A stretch of DNA of 64,000 nt, taken from assembly GCF_031455295.1 (NCBI RefSeq), contig NZ_JAVDSL010000001.1, forward strand, positions 1,426,001 through 1,490,000, written 5' to 3'. The stretch comes from Leifsonia sp. 1010 (GTDB taxonomy: Bacteria; Actinomycetota; Actinomycetes; Actinomycetales; Microbacteriaceae). A program made the position numbers and the translations under genes. How positions within the stretch are numbered: the stretch's first letter is position 1; the number at the start of each line of letters is the position of its first letter. Positions 44,020 to 53,114 of this stretch are shown piece after piece. A model generated the notes under the pieces. That model was given only the letters and a program-made list of their open reading frames with translations. It was not told the origin of the DNA and ran no database searches.

Positions 44020-44155
44020 CGCGCACATTCGTGCCGAATGTGCGCTTCGCGCGCCCCTTTCCGCACATTCGTGCCGAAACCCCGCCCCCGTCGTTCCTAA
44101 CGATTTGCGCCAAATCTCGGTTATGGCGGCGGCTTTCCCGCGATTTGCGCCAAAT
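44020..44155. repeat. Two pairs of 17-bp palindromic repeats at 40-bp spacing
   Basis: CGCACATTCGTGCCGAA occurs at 44020-44036 and 44060-44076; CGATTTGCGCCAAATCT occurs at 44099-44115 and 44139-44155. Each is palindromic: GATTTG-CGC-CAAATC, and in the first copy GCACATTCG-TGC-CGAATGTGC (44021-44041). Starts within each pair are exactly 40 bp apart and the pairs are 39 bp apart, about four helical turns. They lie in the 383-bp spacer between the two LacI genes and are not the LacI operator. Role unknown: operators for another regulator or interspersed repeats. Confidence 0.75.
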
Positions 44156-44174
44156 CTTGCCGGGGCGCGGGGTG

Positions 44175-44334
44175 TCGAAGCGGTTCGGAAGCGTGACGGA
44201 TCGGCCCCAGAGAGGGGGTGAGACGGCGGGTCGGGAGGCGGAATCGAGGGGTTTGAGTGGCGAATCGTGCCGTAGCGAAGCGGTTCGACTTGTGTCGCAC
44301 GCCCGAGCGCGCTATCTTCATCGAAGCGGTTCGA
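44175..44334 (+). promoter_or_regulatory. Promoter of the second LacI/GH127 operon flanked by LacI operators
   Basis: TTGTGT (44290-44295), 17 bp, TATCTT (44313-44318) forms a good promoter. Operators of the TCGAAnCGnTTCGA type lie at 44321-44334 (perfect arms, over the start site), 44275-44288 (one mismatch, just upstream of -35) and 44175-44188 (one mismatch). This is the classic arrangement for repression and looping. The promoter probably drives lacI, SBP, two permeases, GH63-like and GH127. Confidence 0.7.
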
Positions 44335-44380
44335 CAGCAGTGGAACCGGGGTCTTCCCGATGGAGCGAAGGAGGGGCGCG

Positions 44381-45388
44381 ATGGCCGTCACCATCACCGA
44401 CGTGGCACGTGCAGCGGGCGTCTCCACGAGCACCGTCTCATACGCCCTCTCCGGCAAGCGCTCGATCTCTCCGGACACCCGCCGCCGCATCGACGAGGCC
44501 ATCACGAACCTCGGATTCATCGTCAACGCCGGCGCCCGCGCACTCGCCACCTCGCAGACGATGGTCATCGGCCTGCTCACCCAGTTCCACGCCGACGAGT
44601 TCGCCCCCGCCATGCTGGAGTACATCCTCCCGGTGTCCGACACGGCCCGCGAGCTCGGCTACGACATCCTGCTCGTCACGGAACTCGACAGCGTCGCCGC
44701 CCTGCGCCGGGTCACCAGCTCCGGGATGGTCGACGGCGTCGTGCTGCTCGACGTCGTCCACGAAGACCCGCGCCTCGCCACCCTCCGTGACGCCGCGCAG
44801 CCCGGAGCCCTGGTCGGCCTCCCGAAGCACACCGAGGGCCTTGATGTCTTCGACCTCGACTTCGGCGAGTCCGCCCGCATGCTGGTCGACCACCTGTACG
44901 CGCGCGGACACCGCGAGATCATCGTCGTGTCGCCCCCGCTCCACGTCTTCGAGCGCGGCGGCGCCTACGGCTGGCGGTTCCGGGATGCGGCCCTCGAGCG
45001 CGCCGCCCGTTACGGCCTGCAGATGCACCCGTACTACGGCGAGGCGCGGCAGCCCGAGATCGGCCGGAGCATCAACGCCATGCTCGACGCCCGGCCCACC
45101 GCCACCGCGCTCATCGTCCACAACGACGCGACGATCGCGGCGCTGCCCTCGGTGCTCACCGCGCGCGGCGTCAGCACGCCCGACGACCTCTCGGTCGTCA
45201 GCCTCTACGCGAAGGACTTCGGCCGAGCGTTCTCCCTGCCGTACACGGCAGTCGAGAGCTCACCCGATGAGCTGGGCCGCTCCGCGGTCCGGCAGCTCGT
45301 CCGGCGGATCACCTCCCCCGATCTCGCCGGTCCGGCGGTGACGAGATTCGTCGCCCCCGAAATAACCGACCGTGGGAGCACCCGATGA
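44381..45388 (+). CDS. LacI-family transcriptional repressor (second of a tandem pair)
   Basis: 335 residues. HTH/hinge: ITDVARAAGVSTSTVSYALSGKRSISPDTRRRIDEAITNLGFIVNAGARALA. The sugar-binding core aligns along its length with the LacI at 42984. The ATG at 44381 follows GGAGGGGCGCG. It is 70 bp upstream of the solute-binding protein gene, apparently in one transcription unit with the sugar operon, so it is an autoregulated local repressor. Duplication and divergence of the pair suggest two different inducers on shared operators. Confidence 0.92.
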   Translation: MAVTITDVARAAGVSTSTVSYALSGKRSISPDTRRRIDEAITNLGFIVNAGARALATSQTMVIGLLTQFHADEFAPAMLEYILPVSDTARELGYDILLVTELDSVAALRRVTSSGMVDGVVLLDVVHEDPRLATLRDAAQPGALVGLPKHTEGLDVFDLDFGESARMLVDHLYARGHREIIVVSPPLHVFERGGAYGWRFRDAALERAARYGLQMHPYYGEARQPEIGRSINAMLDARPTATALIVHNDATIAALPSVLTARGVSTPDDLSVVSLYAKDFGRAFSLPYTAVESSPDELGRSAVRQLVRRITSPDLAGPAVTRFVAPEITDRGSTR

Positions 45389-45458
45389 ACCGCCCCACGC
45401 AGCACGCTCAGCGCCCCCGGCCGGACTCGCCCCAGTGCACGATTCAAGGAGGAATACT

Positions 45459-46709
45459 GTGATCACCAAGAAGACCTCGCGCCTGCTCGGCGCAGCGGTC
45501 GTCGCCGCGGCGGTCGTCGCCGGCGTCGCCGCCTGCTCGGGCTCGGGCTCCGGCTCGAGCGGAAGCGCCGGAGGAACCTACACGTTCTGGGACCCGTACC
45601 CGCAGTTCGACGCATCGGCCGACTGGACGAAGCTCGTCGAGCAGTGCGGAACGGAGGCTGGAGTCACCGTGAAGCGCACCGGCTACGACACCAGCGACCT
45701 GACCAACAAGGCGCTGCTCGCGGGGCAGCAGGGCAGCTCGCCCGACCTGCTGCTCGTCGACAACCCGGTCGTCTCGACGCTGGCCGAGGCCGGCATCCTG
45801 ACCACCACGTCGGAGAACAAGCTCGACACGTCCGACATCCAGAAGAACATCCTGGCCGCCGGTCAGCTGGACGGGAAGACGTACGGCGTGCCGATCGGGG
45901 CCAACACCCTGGCGCTCTACTACAACAAGGCCGTGCTGTCGGCCGCCGGTGTGGACGCGAGCTCGATCAAGGACTGGTCGACGCTCACCGACGCTCTCGC
46001 CAAGGTCACCGCCGCCGGCAAGAAGGGCATCACCTTCTCGGCGATCGGGACGGAGGAGGGCAGCTTCCAGTTCCTCCCCTGGTTCTGGGGCTCCGGCGCC
46101 GACCTGAAGAAGCTGGATTCGGACAAGGCCGAACAGGCGCTCGCGCTGTGGACGGACTGGGTGAAGAAGGGGTACGCCCCCAACTCGGTCATCAACAACA
46201 CGCAGACGACGTCGTGGCAGGAGTTCGCCACCGGCGACTTCGCGTTCGGTGAGAACGGGACCTGGCAGCTGGGCAACGTGAAGAAGGCCGGGATCGACTA
46301 CGGCATCCTCAGCATCCCGGCGATGGACGGGGGAGCGGCTCCCGCTCCGACCGGCGGCGAGTTCATGACGCTGCCCGTCCAGAAGGACACCGCCCGCTAC
46401 GCCACCTCGAAGAAGATCGCCGAGTGCCTCACCAGCACCAAGAGCTTCGTGAAGACCGACACCACGCTCTCCTACATCGCCCCCACGGAGGCGGCGCAGA
46501 AGGAGCAGGTCGCCGCGAACCCGGAGCTGCAGCCGTGGGTCGACGCCGTCGCCGCGGCGAAGGGCCGCACCAGCGACAACCTCGGAACGAAGTACCCGAA
46601 GATCTCCAAGGAGCTCTGGACCGCGGTCCAGAACGCCCTCAGCGGAGCGCAGTCGCCCGCGGACGCCCTGAAGGCGGCCCAGACGGCAGCGGCCGCAGCC
46701 ACCAAGTAA
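45459..46709 (+). CDS. ABC transporter extracellular sugar-binding lipoprotein
   Basis: 416 residues from a GTG with AAGGAGG 7 nt upstream. Signal peptide with lipobox VAAC, Cys26 lipidated, then a Gly/Ser-rich linker and an SBP_bac_1 fold (TFWDPYPQFD, GVPIGANTLALYYNK, WFWGSGADL, FGENGTWQLG). It delivers an oligosaccharide to the two permeases that follow. The GH127 and GH63-like enzymes in the operon point to an arabinoside- or glucoside-containing substrate. Confidence 0.92.
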   Translation: MITKKTSRLLGAAVVAAAVVAGVAACSGSGSGSSGSAGGTYTFWDPYPQFDASADWTKLVEQCGTEAGVTVKRTGYDTSDLTNKALLAGQQGSSPDLLLVDNPVVSTLAEAGILTTTSENKLDTSDIQKNILAAGQLDGKTYGVPIGANTLALYYNKAVLSAAGVDASSIKDWSTLTDALAKVTAAGKKGITFSAIGTEEGSFQFLPWFWGSGADLKKLDSDKAEQALALWTDWVKKGYAPNSVINNTQTTSWQEFATGDFAFGENGTWQLGNVKKAGIDYGILSIPAMDGGAAPAPTGGEFMTLPVQKDTARYATSKKIAECLTSTKSFVKTDTTLSYIAPTEAAQKEQVAANPELQPWVDAVAAAKGRTSDNLGTKYPKISKELWTAVQNALSGAQSPADALKAAQTAAAAATK

Positions 46710-46746
46710 CCCGAGCACGACCAGCAACGCAACTGAGGAAACACCG

Positions 46747-47718
46747 ATGACGACAACTCAGACAGCGTCGCGCGGCACGGCCACGGACGCGGGTGGGACG
46801 GTGCGAGCCGCCGTCCCACCCGCGCCCCGGCGCCGGCGCAGGCGCGGCTCGTGGACGGCGTGGGCGTTCCTCGCCCCCGTCGTGATCTACCTGGTCGTGT
46901 TCTACGCGTGGCCGCTCTACCGCAACGTCGAGCTCAGCGTCCGCGACTACACCGTCCGGTCGTTCGTGATGGGCGACGCCCCGTTCGTCGGCTTCGACAA
47001 CTACATCAAGGTGCTGCAGGATCCGACCTTCGGGCCGGCGTTCTGGCACACCGCCGTCTTCACCCTGGTCTCGATCGCGTTCCAGTTCACGATCGGGCTG
47101 GCGCTGGCGGTCTTCTTCCACCAGAACTTCCGCCTCTCGGCAACGCTGCGCGCCCTCTTCCTGGTGCCGTGGCTGCTCCCGCTGATCGTCTCCGCCTCCA
47201 CCTGGTCGTGGATGCTGAACAGCGACTCCGGCGTCGTCAACGCGGCGCTCGAAGCGTTCGGCCTCCCCGGGATCAACTGGCTGACCTCGCCGGACTGGGC
47301 GCTGACCAGCGTCATCATCGCGAACATCTGGATCGGCATCCCCTTCAACCTGGTCATCCTCTATTCGGGCCTGCAGAACATCCCGCAGGAGCTGTACGAG
47401 GCGGCGTCGATCGACGGGGCCAACGGGTGGCAGCGCTTCTGGCGCGTGACGTTCCCTCTGCTTCGCCCGGTGTCGGCGATCACCCTGCTGCTCGGGCTGA
47501 TCTACACGCTCAAGGTGTTCGACATCATCTGGATCATGACGCGCGGCGGCCCCGGGACGGCGTCCACGACGTTCGCGACCTGGTCGTACCAGCTCGGGTT
47601 CGCCTCGACCCTGCCGGACTTCAGCCCGGCGGCGGCGGTCGGCAACATGCTGATCATCCTCGCGCTCGTCTTCGGCTTCGTGTACATCCGCACCCAGAGG
47701 AAGCAGGACCTCGCATGA
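46747..47718 (+). CDS. Carbohydrate ABC transporter permease (MalF type)
   Basis: 323 residues: basic N-terminus, about six TM segments and the EAA loop EAASIDGANGWQRFWRVTFPLLRP. It overlaps the next permease by 4 nt. No ATPase gene is in the operon, so a shared MsiK-type ATPase encoded elsewhere is expected. Confidence 0.91.
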   Translation: MTTTQTASRGTATDAGGTVRAAVPPAPRRRRRRGSWTAWAFLAPVVIYLVVFYAWPLYRNVELSVRDYTVRSFVMGDAPFVGFDNYIKVLQDPTFGPAFWHTAVFTLVSIAFQFTIGLALAVFFHQNFRLSATLRALFLVPWLLPLIVSASTWSWMLNSDSGVVNAALEAFGLPGINWLTSPDWALTSVIIANIWIGIPFNLVILYSGLQNIPQELYEAASIDGANGWQRFWRVTFPLLRPVSAITLLLGLIYTLKVFDIIWIMTRGGPGTASTTFATWSYQLGFASTLPDFSPAAAVGNMLIILALVFGFVYIRTQRKQDLA

Positions 47719-48533
47719 ACGGCAAGCGGCCCTGGTGGAAGACCGTCGTCGGCGTCGTGCTGACGCTGGTGATGCTCTTTCCCGTCTACTGGATGATCAA
47801 CGTCTCGCTGACCCCGACGAGCCTGATGCGGAAGAGCCCGCCGGACCTGTTCCCCATCCACGCCACGTTCGAGGGCTACCAGGCCGTGCTCGACCAGCAG
47901 CTGCCGTACCTCGGCACGAGCCTGCTGGTGGGTCTCGGCACCGTGATCCTCACGGTCGCGATCTCGGCTCCCGCCGCTTACTCGCTGGCGAAGCTGCGTC
48001 CGCGCGGCCGCGGCGTGCTCAACTTCCTGCTGCTCATCGCGCAGATGATCCCGGGGATCATCATGGCGATGGGGTTCTACGCGATCTACCTCAACCTCGG
48101 CATCCTGAACACGCTGTGGGGCCTGATCATCGCGGACTCGACGCTGGCCGTGCCGTTCGGTGTGCTGATCTTCAGCGCATTCATGTCCGGCATCCCCGAC
48201 GAGCTGATGAACGCCGCGAAGATCGACGGCGCGAGCACGTGGCGCACATTCCGCTCGATCGTTCTGCCGGTGAGCCGCAACTCCATCGTCACGGTGTCGC
48301 TGTTCGCGTTCCTCTGGGCGTGGTCCGACTTCGTGTTCTCGTCGACGCTGAACAGCGGCGGCGCGCTGCAGACGATCACGCTCGGCATCTACAAGTACAT
48401 CGGCAACAACAACCAGGAGTGGAACGCCATCATGGCGACCGCCGTGGTCGCGTCGGTGCCCGCCGCCGTGCTGCTGGTGCTGGCGCAGCGCTACGTCGCC
48501 GCTGGCGTCACAGCCGGAGCCGTGAAGGACTGA
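47715..48533 (+). CDS. Carbohydrate ABC transporter permease (MalG type)
   Basis: 272 residues with about six TM segments and the EAA loop NAAKIDGASTWRTFRSIVLPVSRN. The ATG at 47715 overlaps the stop of the upstream permease (ATGA). Two nucleotides separate it from the GH63-like gene. Confidence 0.91.
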   Translation: MNGKRPWWKTVVGVVLTLVMLFPVYWMINVSLTPTSLMRKSPPDLFPIHATFEGYQAVLDQQLPYLGTSLLVGLGTVILTVAISAPAAYSLAKLRPRGRGVLNFLLLIAQMIPGIIMAMGFYAIYLNLGILNTLWGLIIADSTLAVPFGVLIFSAFMSGIPDELMNAAKIDGASTWRTFRSIVLPVSRNSIVTVSLFAFLWAWSDFVFSSTLNSGGALQTITLGIYKYIGNNNQEWNAIMATAVVASVPAAVLLVLAQRYVAAGVTAGAVKD

Positions 48534-48535
48534 CC

Positions 48536-50251
48536 GTGACGAACCTCAGCACCATCATGTCGACCGACGTCGCCGTCGATCTGGCCGAGATCCCGTTCTC
48601 CTCGCGAGGCAGCTGGCTCGACATCTCGCCCGTCGTCGGCACCCACCGGGTCGCAGATGATCTCCATCTCGTCAGTCACGTCACCGGGATGCACGCCGTC
48701 CTGCGGCTCACGCCGGACGCGCGCGACGCTGCCGCGGCGCGCGTCGAGGCCACCGCATCCCGCGTCGCCTGGACGGCGGGCGACGGGCTCGTGGAGGCCG
48801 TGTTCGAGCATCCCGGAGCCGTACGCTTCCGCGGCCGGGGGCTCGGGATGCGGTTCTCCGCCTCCGACGACTTGACCCCGTTCACCGGCGGCTACCTGTT
48901 CACCGACCCGGTCGACGGCGCCATCACGCTGACCAGCTACGAGACCGGCCGGCGCTACCGGTTCACGGTCCTGACCGGTTCGGCGCGGGTCGTCGGCGAC
49001 GGGCTGCTCGGCAGCGGAGCCCGGGAGGTCGCGTTCGGTGCGGACGACCCGTGGGAGGTCCGGCTGGAGCAGACCGAGGCGGGCCTCCGTCCACTCGATG
49101 CCACCACATCCTTCGACGACCTGGTGCGGCACCGCCGGGCGGAGTTCGCCGCATACTGCTCCGGGCTGCTGGCCGGGACGGAGGCGACGCCGACCGCCGT
49201 GAAGGCCGCGTACGTGCTCTGGTCGGCCACCGTCGGGCCCGGCGGCTTCGTCGGTCGCGAGGCGGTGCTCATGTCGAAGCACTGGATGGACAAGGTCTGG
49301 TCGTGGGACCACTGCTTCAACGCCCTCGCCCTCGCACCGCTCGACGCCGAGGCCGCCCTCGACCAGTTCCTCCTGCCCTTCGACCATCAGGACGCGGGCG
49401 GAGCGCTGCCCGACTCGGTCACGCACTCCGAGGTGCTCTACAACTTCGTCAAGCCGCCCATCCACGGCTGGGCGTTCCGGCTCCTGCGCGAGCGCGTCTC
49501 AACGCCCTTCGACGACGGCGCCCTGCGCCTGGTGTACCGGAGGCTCTCGGCGTGGACGCGGTTCTGGCTCGACAGCCGCCGCGCACCCGGTCACGCGCTC
49601 CCGTACTACCAGCACGGCAACGACAGCGGGTGGGACAACTCCACCCTGTTCGACCGGGATCGCGTGGTCGAGTCGCCCGACCTCGCCGCGTTCCTCATCC
49701 TGCAGCTGGATGAGCTGGGCCGTCTCGCGGTCGAGCTCGGAGAGTCCGCGACCGAGTGGGAGGAGGAGCGCATCGCGATCGAGCGGGCGCTGTTCGACCA
49801 GCTGTGGGCGGGCGACCACTTCGTCGCCCGATCGGTCGCCTCCGGGCGGCCGTCCACCTCCACGAGCCTGCTCGGCACGCTGCCGATCGTGCTCGGAGAC
49901 CGCCTTCCCGCCGACATCGCGTCCGCGCTCGCCGCCGCCGTCGAGGCCCACCTCACACCGTGGGGACCGGCGACCGAACTGCCCGGCTCGCCGCACTACA
50001 CCGCCGACGGCTACTGGCGCGGACCGGTCTGGGCGCCGAGCACCCACCTCATCGTCGACGGCCTGCGCCGCGCCGGACACGGCGAGCTGGCCGACCGGGT
50101 CGCGGACGCCTTCCTCGCCGCCTGCGAGCGCTCCGGATTCGCCGAGAACTTCGACGCGCTGACCGGCGACGGCCTGCGCGACCGCGCCTACACCTGGACG
50201 GCCGCGGTCTACCTGCTGCTCGCCGCCCGCCGATCCTCGGGAGAACGATGA
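48536..50251 (+). CDS. GH63/trehalase-like (alpha/alpha)6-barrel glycosidase
   Basis: 571 residues from a GTG (an ATG at 48557 is also in frame). The N-terminal half is beta-rich (about 1-190); the C-terminal half is a six-hairpin barrel with KVWSWDHCFNALALA, GALPDSVTHSEVLY, YYQHGNDSGWDNSTLF (candidate catalytic Asp) and YWRGPVWAPSTHLIVDGL. These match GH63-type alpha-glucosidases and mannosylglycerate hydrolases rather than trehalases. There is no signal peptide, so it is cytosolic. It is translationally coupled to GH127 (ATGA). Confidence 0.8.
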   Translation: MTNLSTIMSTDVAVDLAEIPFSSRGSWLDISPVVGTHRVADDLHLVSHVTGMHAVLRLTPDARDAAAARVEATASRVAWTAGDGLVEAVFEHPGAVRFRGRGLGMRFSASDDLTPFTGGYLFTDPVDGAITLTSYETGRRYRFTVLTGSARVVGDGLLGSGAREVAFGADDPWEVRLEQTEAGLRPLDATTSFDDLVRHRRAEFAAYCSGLLAGTEATPTAVKAAYVLWSATVGPGGFVGREAVLMSKHWMDKVWSWDHCFNALALAPLDAEAALDQFLLPFDHQDAGGALPDSVTHSEVLYNFVKPPIHGWAFRLLRERVSTPFDDGALRLVYRRLSAWTRFWLDSRRAPGHALPYYQHGNDSGWDNSTLFDRDRVVESPDLAAFLILQLDELGRLAVELGESATEWEEERIAIERALFDQLWAGDHFVARSVASGRPSTSTSLLGTLPIVLGDRLPADIASALAAAVEAHLTPWGPATELPGSPHYTADGYWRGPVWAPSTHLIVDGLRRAGHGELADRVADAFLAACERSGFAENFDALTGDGLRDRAYTWTAAVYLLLAARRSSGER

Positions 50252-52203
50252 CCCTCACCTCGACCGCCCTGCTCACGGGAGGACCGGTGGTCCCCTCCCG
50301 CAGCCTCCTCCGGCCGCTCGGACCGGACGAGGTCCGGATCTCGGGCGGGTTCTGGGCCGACAAGCAGCAGCTGAACGCGACCGTCATCCTCGACCACTGC
50401 GAGACGTGGATGGAGCGGATCGGCTGGATCGGCAACTTCGACCGTGCCGCCGCGGGCACGGTCGCCGAGCACCACGACGGGATCGAGTTCGTCGACTCGG
50501 AGGTCTACAAGCTGCTCGAGGCGATGGCCTGGGAGCTCGGCCGTCGTCCCGATGCGGGGCTCGAGGCTCGCTACTCGGCCCTGGTCGCCCGGGTGGCCGC
50601 TGCGCAGGAACCCGACGGCTACCTGCACACCGCGTTCGGGCGTCCGGGTCAGCGTCCGCGATACAGCGACCTCGAGTGGGGGCACGAACTGTACTGTTTC
50701 GGTCACCTCCTCCAGGCCGCTGTCGCGCGTGCCAGGAGCGGACATCCCGACGACGTGCTCGTCCGGACCGCCCGGCGGCTGGCCGACCACGTCGAGCGCG
50801 AGTTCGGCGAGGGCGGCCGCGATGCGATATGCGGTCACCCGGAGATCGAGCCGGCGCTGGTCGAGCTGGGCCGTGCCCTCGGTGAGCAGCGCTACATCGA
50901 GCTGGCGCGCATCTTCGTGGAGCGCCGCGGCCGGAGGACCCTCGCCACGACCCTGTTCCAGGGCAGCGACTACTTCCTCGACGACGTGCCGGTGCGCGAT
51001 GCGACGGTGCTGCGCGGGCATGCGGTCCGTGCCGCGTACTTCACGGCGGGTGCGGCTGACGTCGCTGTCGAGACCGGCGACGACGGCCTTCTCGCCGCGG
51101 TGAAGAACCAATGGCGGCGAACGGTCGCGCACCGCACCTACCTCACGGGCGGCATCGGCTCGCACCACCAGAACGAGGAGTTCGGCGCCGACGACGAGCT
51201 GCCGCCGGACCGCGCCTACGCCGAGACCTGTGCCGCCATCGGCTCCGTCATGGTCAGCTGGCGCCTGCTCCTGCAGACCGCCGACCCGGCTCACGCCGAC
51301 CTCATCGAACGGACCCTCCTCAACGCGGTGCTCGTCTCTCCCCGCGAGGACGGCCGCGCGTTCTATTACGCCAACACTCTGCACCAGCGCGAGCTGGCGT
51401 CGGAGACGCACGACGACGAGCTGAGCGAGCGCGCAGAGGCGAACCTCCGCGCGCCCTGGTTCGAGGTGTCCTGCTGCCCGACGAACGTCGCCCGCACGCT
51501 CGCGAGCGTGGGCGCCTACTTCGCGACGGCCGACGACGACGGCGTTCAACTCCACCAGTATGCGGATCTGGACGTGGACACGGCCCTCCCGGACGGCAGG
51601 CACGTCGCGCTCGCCGTGCGCACCGGATACCCCTTCGACGGTCGAGTGGTCGTCTCGGTGGCAGAAGCGGCGGACTTCACCCTGAGCCTGCGCATCCCCG
51701 CCTGGTCCCGTGGCCGGGCGCGAGCGACCCTGAACGGCGAACCCCTCCCGGTCGACGGCGACACCCTCCGTCTGCGGCGCGCCTTCGCGCAAGGGGACGA
51801 GCTGGTGCTCGACCTCGACACCTCCCCGCGGTTCACCGTCGCGCCCGACGCGGTCGACGCGGTGCGCGGGACCGTCGCGGTCGAGCGCGGACCTCTCGTC
51901 CTCTGCCTCGAGTCGGTCGATCTCCCCGAGACGGCAGCGTTCGACCGCGTCAGGATCGACACGGGAACGGCGCCGGTTTCCAGCGCGGACGGTGCGTCCG
52001 TGCGGCTGATCGTGGAAGATGGGCGCAACGACGACCTCGACGCCGCCGACCGCGTCCCCACCGACGGCTGGCCGTACCTCCGCCTCGACTCCGCCGTGAC
52101 CGCCCGGTCGGGCCAGGCGGTCACGGCGGGCCTCATCCCCTACGCCCACTGGGCGAACCGCGGACCGAGCCTGATGCGGGTGTGGATCCCCGCCGCAGGC
52201 TGA
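50248..52203 (+). CDS. GH127 beta-L-arabinofuranosidase-type glycosidase
   Basis: 651 residues. An (alpha/alpha)6 barrel is followed by C-terminal beta-sandwiches. The GH127 active site is recognisable: ETC (326-328) and SCCPTN with Cys409/Cys410, matching the Glu/Cys3 zinc-thiolate site in which a Cys is the nucleophile. Such enzymes release L-arabinofuranose from beta-linked arabinosides of plant hydroxyproline-rich glycoproteins and pectin. No signal peptide, so it acts on imported oligosaccharides. It is the last gene of the operon; a terminator follows. Confidence 0.9.
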   Translation: MTLTSTALLTGGPVVPSRSLLRPLGPDEVRISGGFWADKQQLNATVILDHCETWMERIGWIGNFDRAAAGTVAEHHDGIEFVDSEVYKLLEAMAWELGRRPDAGLEARYSALVARVAAAQEPDGYLHTAFGRPGQRPRYSDLEWGHELYCFGHLLQAAVARARSGHPDDVLVRTARRLADHVEREFGEGGRDAICGHPEIEPALVELGRALGEQRYIELARIFVERRGRRTLATTLFQGSDYFLDDVPVRDATVLRGHAVRAAYFTAGAADVAVETGDDGLLAAVKNQWRRTVAHRTYLTGGIGSHHQNEEFGADDELPPDRAYAETCAAIGSVMVSWRLLLQTADPAHADLIERTLLNAVLVSPREDGRAFYYANTLHQRELASETHDDELSERAEANLRAPWFEVSCCPTNVARTLASVGAYFATADDDGVQLHQYADLDVDTALPDGRHVALAVRTGYPFDGRVVVSVAEAADFTLSLRIPAWSRGRARATLNGEPLPVDGDTLRLRRAFAQGDELVLDLDTSPRFTVAPDAVDAVRGTVAVERGPLVLCLESVDLPETAAFDRVRIDTGTAPVSSADGASVRLIVEDGRNDDLDAADRVPTDGWPYLRLDSAVTARSGQAVTAGLIPYAHWANRGPSLMRVWIPAAG

Positions 52204-52208
52204 CGACG

Positions 52209-52245
52209 CTCGGCTGCCGGCGAGTCATCGGGGCCGGCAGCCGAG
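52209..52245 (+). terminator. Terminator hairpin of the GH127 operon
   Basis: CTCGGCTGCCGG (52209-52220) and CCGGCAGCCGAG (52234-52245) form a perfect 12-bp stem (13 with the C-G closing pair) and an 11-nt loop, beginning 6 bp after the GH127 stop. Confidence 0.8.
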
Positions 52246-52284
52246 TCCCTCTCACCCGGGTTCCGGATTTCCTTCGGACCCGGT

Positions 52285-52312
52285 GCATCCGATCGCCCCT
52301 CTTCAGCCGAAT
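52285..52312 (+). promoter_or_regulatory. SigK-like promoter GCATCC-16-CCGAAT
   Basis: GCATCC (52285-52290) and CCGAAT (52307-52312) separated by 16 bp match the mycobacterial SigK pattern (CCATCC ... CCGAAT). The motif is repeated upstream of the other DUF4397 gene (58055-58081, minus), at almost the same distance from the start codon (50 vs 49 bp), and a SigK-like/RskA pair lies at 58.1-59.4 kb. Confidence 0.65.
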
Positions 52313-52362
52313 GAACCCGTGGGAGCACACACGGTTCTTCCGCGAAGACGAAGGGGTTCATC

Positions 52363-53097
52363 ATGACGAGGACTCGGAAGTGGCGGATCGGCATCGCCAT
52401 CGGCGCGGCGCTGGCCCTGATCGGCGTGGCGGCGCCCGCGAACGCGGCACCGCATCCATCCACCTGGCGCCCGTTCGGCATCTCACAGGTGTCGGTCTTC
52501 CACGGCGTCCCCGCGACGCCGGTGGACGTGTACGTGAACGGCCTGCGTGTGCTGAACGACTTCCAGCCCGGCACGTTCGCCGGCCCTTACCTGCTGCCGT
52601 CGGGCACCTACCGCCTGGCGATCACGGCGGCGGACGCCCGTAACGACCGGAATCCCGTCATCGGACCGCTGACGGTCTCGTTCGCGCGGAACACCAGCTA
52701 CACGGTCGCAGCGCACCTCACGCCGGCCGGGGCGCCGACGGCGAGCGTCTTCACGAACGACCTGTCCGTCTCGCCGTCCGGCACCGGCCGGCTGATCGTG
52801 CGGCACACGGCGGCCGCTCCTGCGGTGGATGTGCTCGCCGGTGGTGCTCCGGTGATCACCGGGCTGACCAATCCCAACCAGGCGGCACTGGTGCTTCCCG
52901 CGGGCACGGTGAATGCGTCGGTGGCGCTCGCCGGAACGACGGCCCCGGTCATCGGGCCGGCGGCGGTCCCGGTGACGGCCAAGACCGACACGATCGTCTA
53001 CGCCTGGGGGAGCGCCAGCGCGGGCACGCTGACGGTCGCCGTCCAGACGCTGCGGCAGGGACGCCTGTTCGACGTCCCGTGGATGCTGCATCGCTGA
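52363..53097 (+). CDS. Secreted DUF4397 protein
   Basis: 244 residues with a signal peptide ending at ANA. The mature part has two DUF4397 beta-units: VSVFHGVPATPVDVYVNGLRVLNDFQPGTFAGPYLLPSGTY and RLIVRHTAAAPAVDVLAGGAPVITGL, with a related sequence in the protein at 57152. It lacks a C-terminal TM segment, so it is probably free or loosely surface-bound. It heads a three-gene unit with the two hypothetical ORFs at 53115 and 53564 under the SigK-like promoter. Confidence 0.85.
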   Translation: MTRTRKWRIGIAIGAALALIGVAAPANAAPHPSTWRPFGISQVSVFHGVPATPVDVYVNGLRVLNDFQPGTFAGPYLLPSGTYRLAITAADARNDRNPVIGPLTVSFARNTSYTVAAHLTPAGAPTASVFTNDLSVSPSGTGRLIVRHTAAAPAVDVLAGGAPVITGLTNPNQAALVLPAGTVNASVALAGTTAPVIGPAAVPVTAKTDTIVYAWGSASAGTLTVAVQTLRQGRLFDVPWMLHR

Positions 53098-53114
53098 TCG
53101 TCGAGGAGGAAGCT

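Noticed and set aside
44020-44155. Possible CRISPR array
   Set aside because: There are two different 17-bp palindromes, two copies each, with 23-nt gaps and no cas genes; it is an operator or mini-repeat array.
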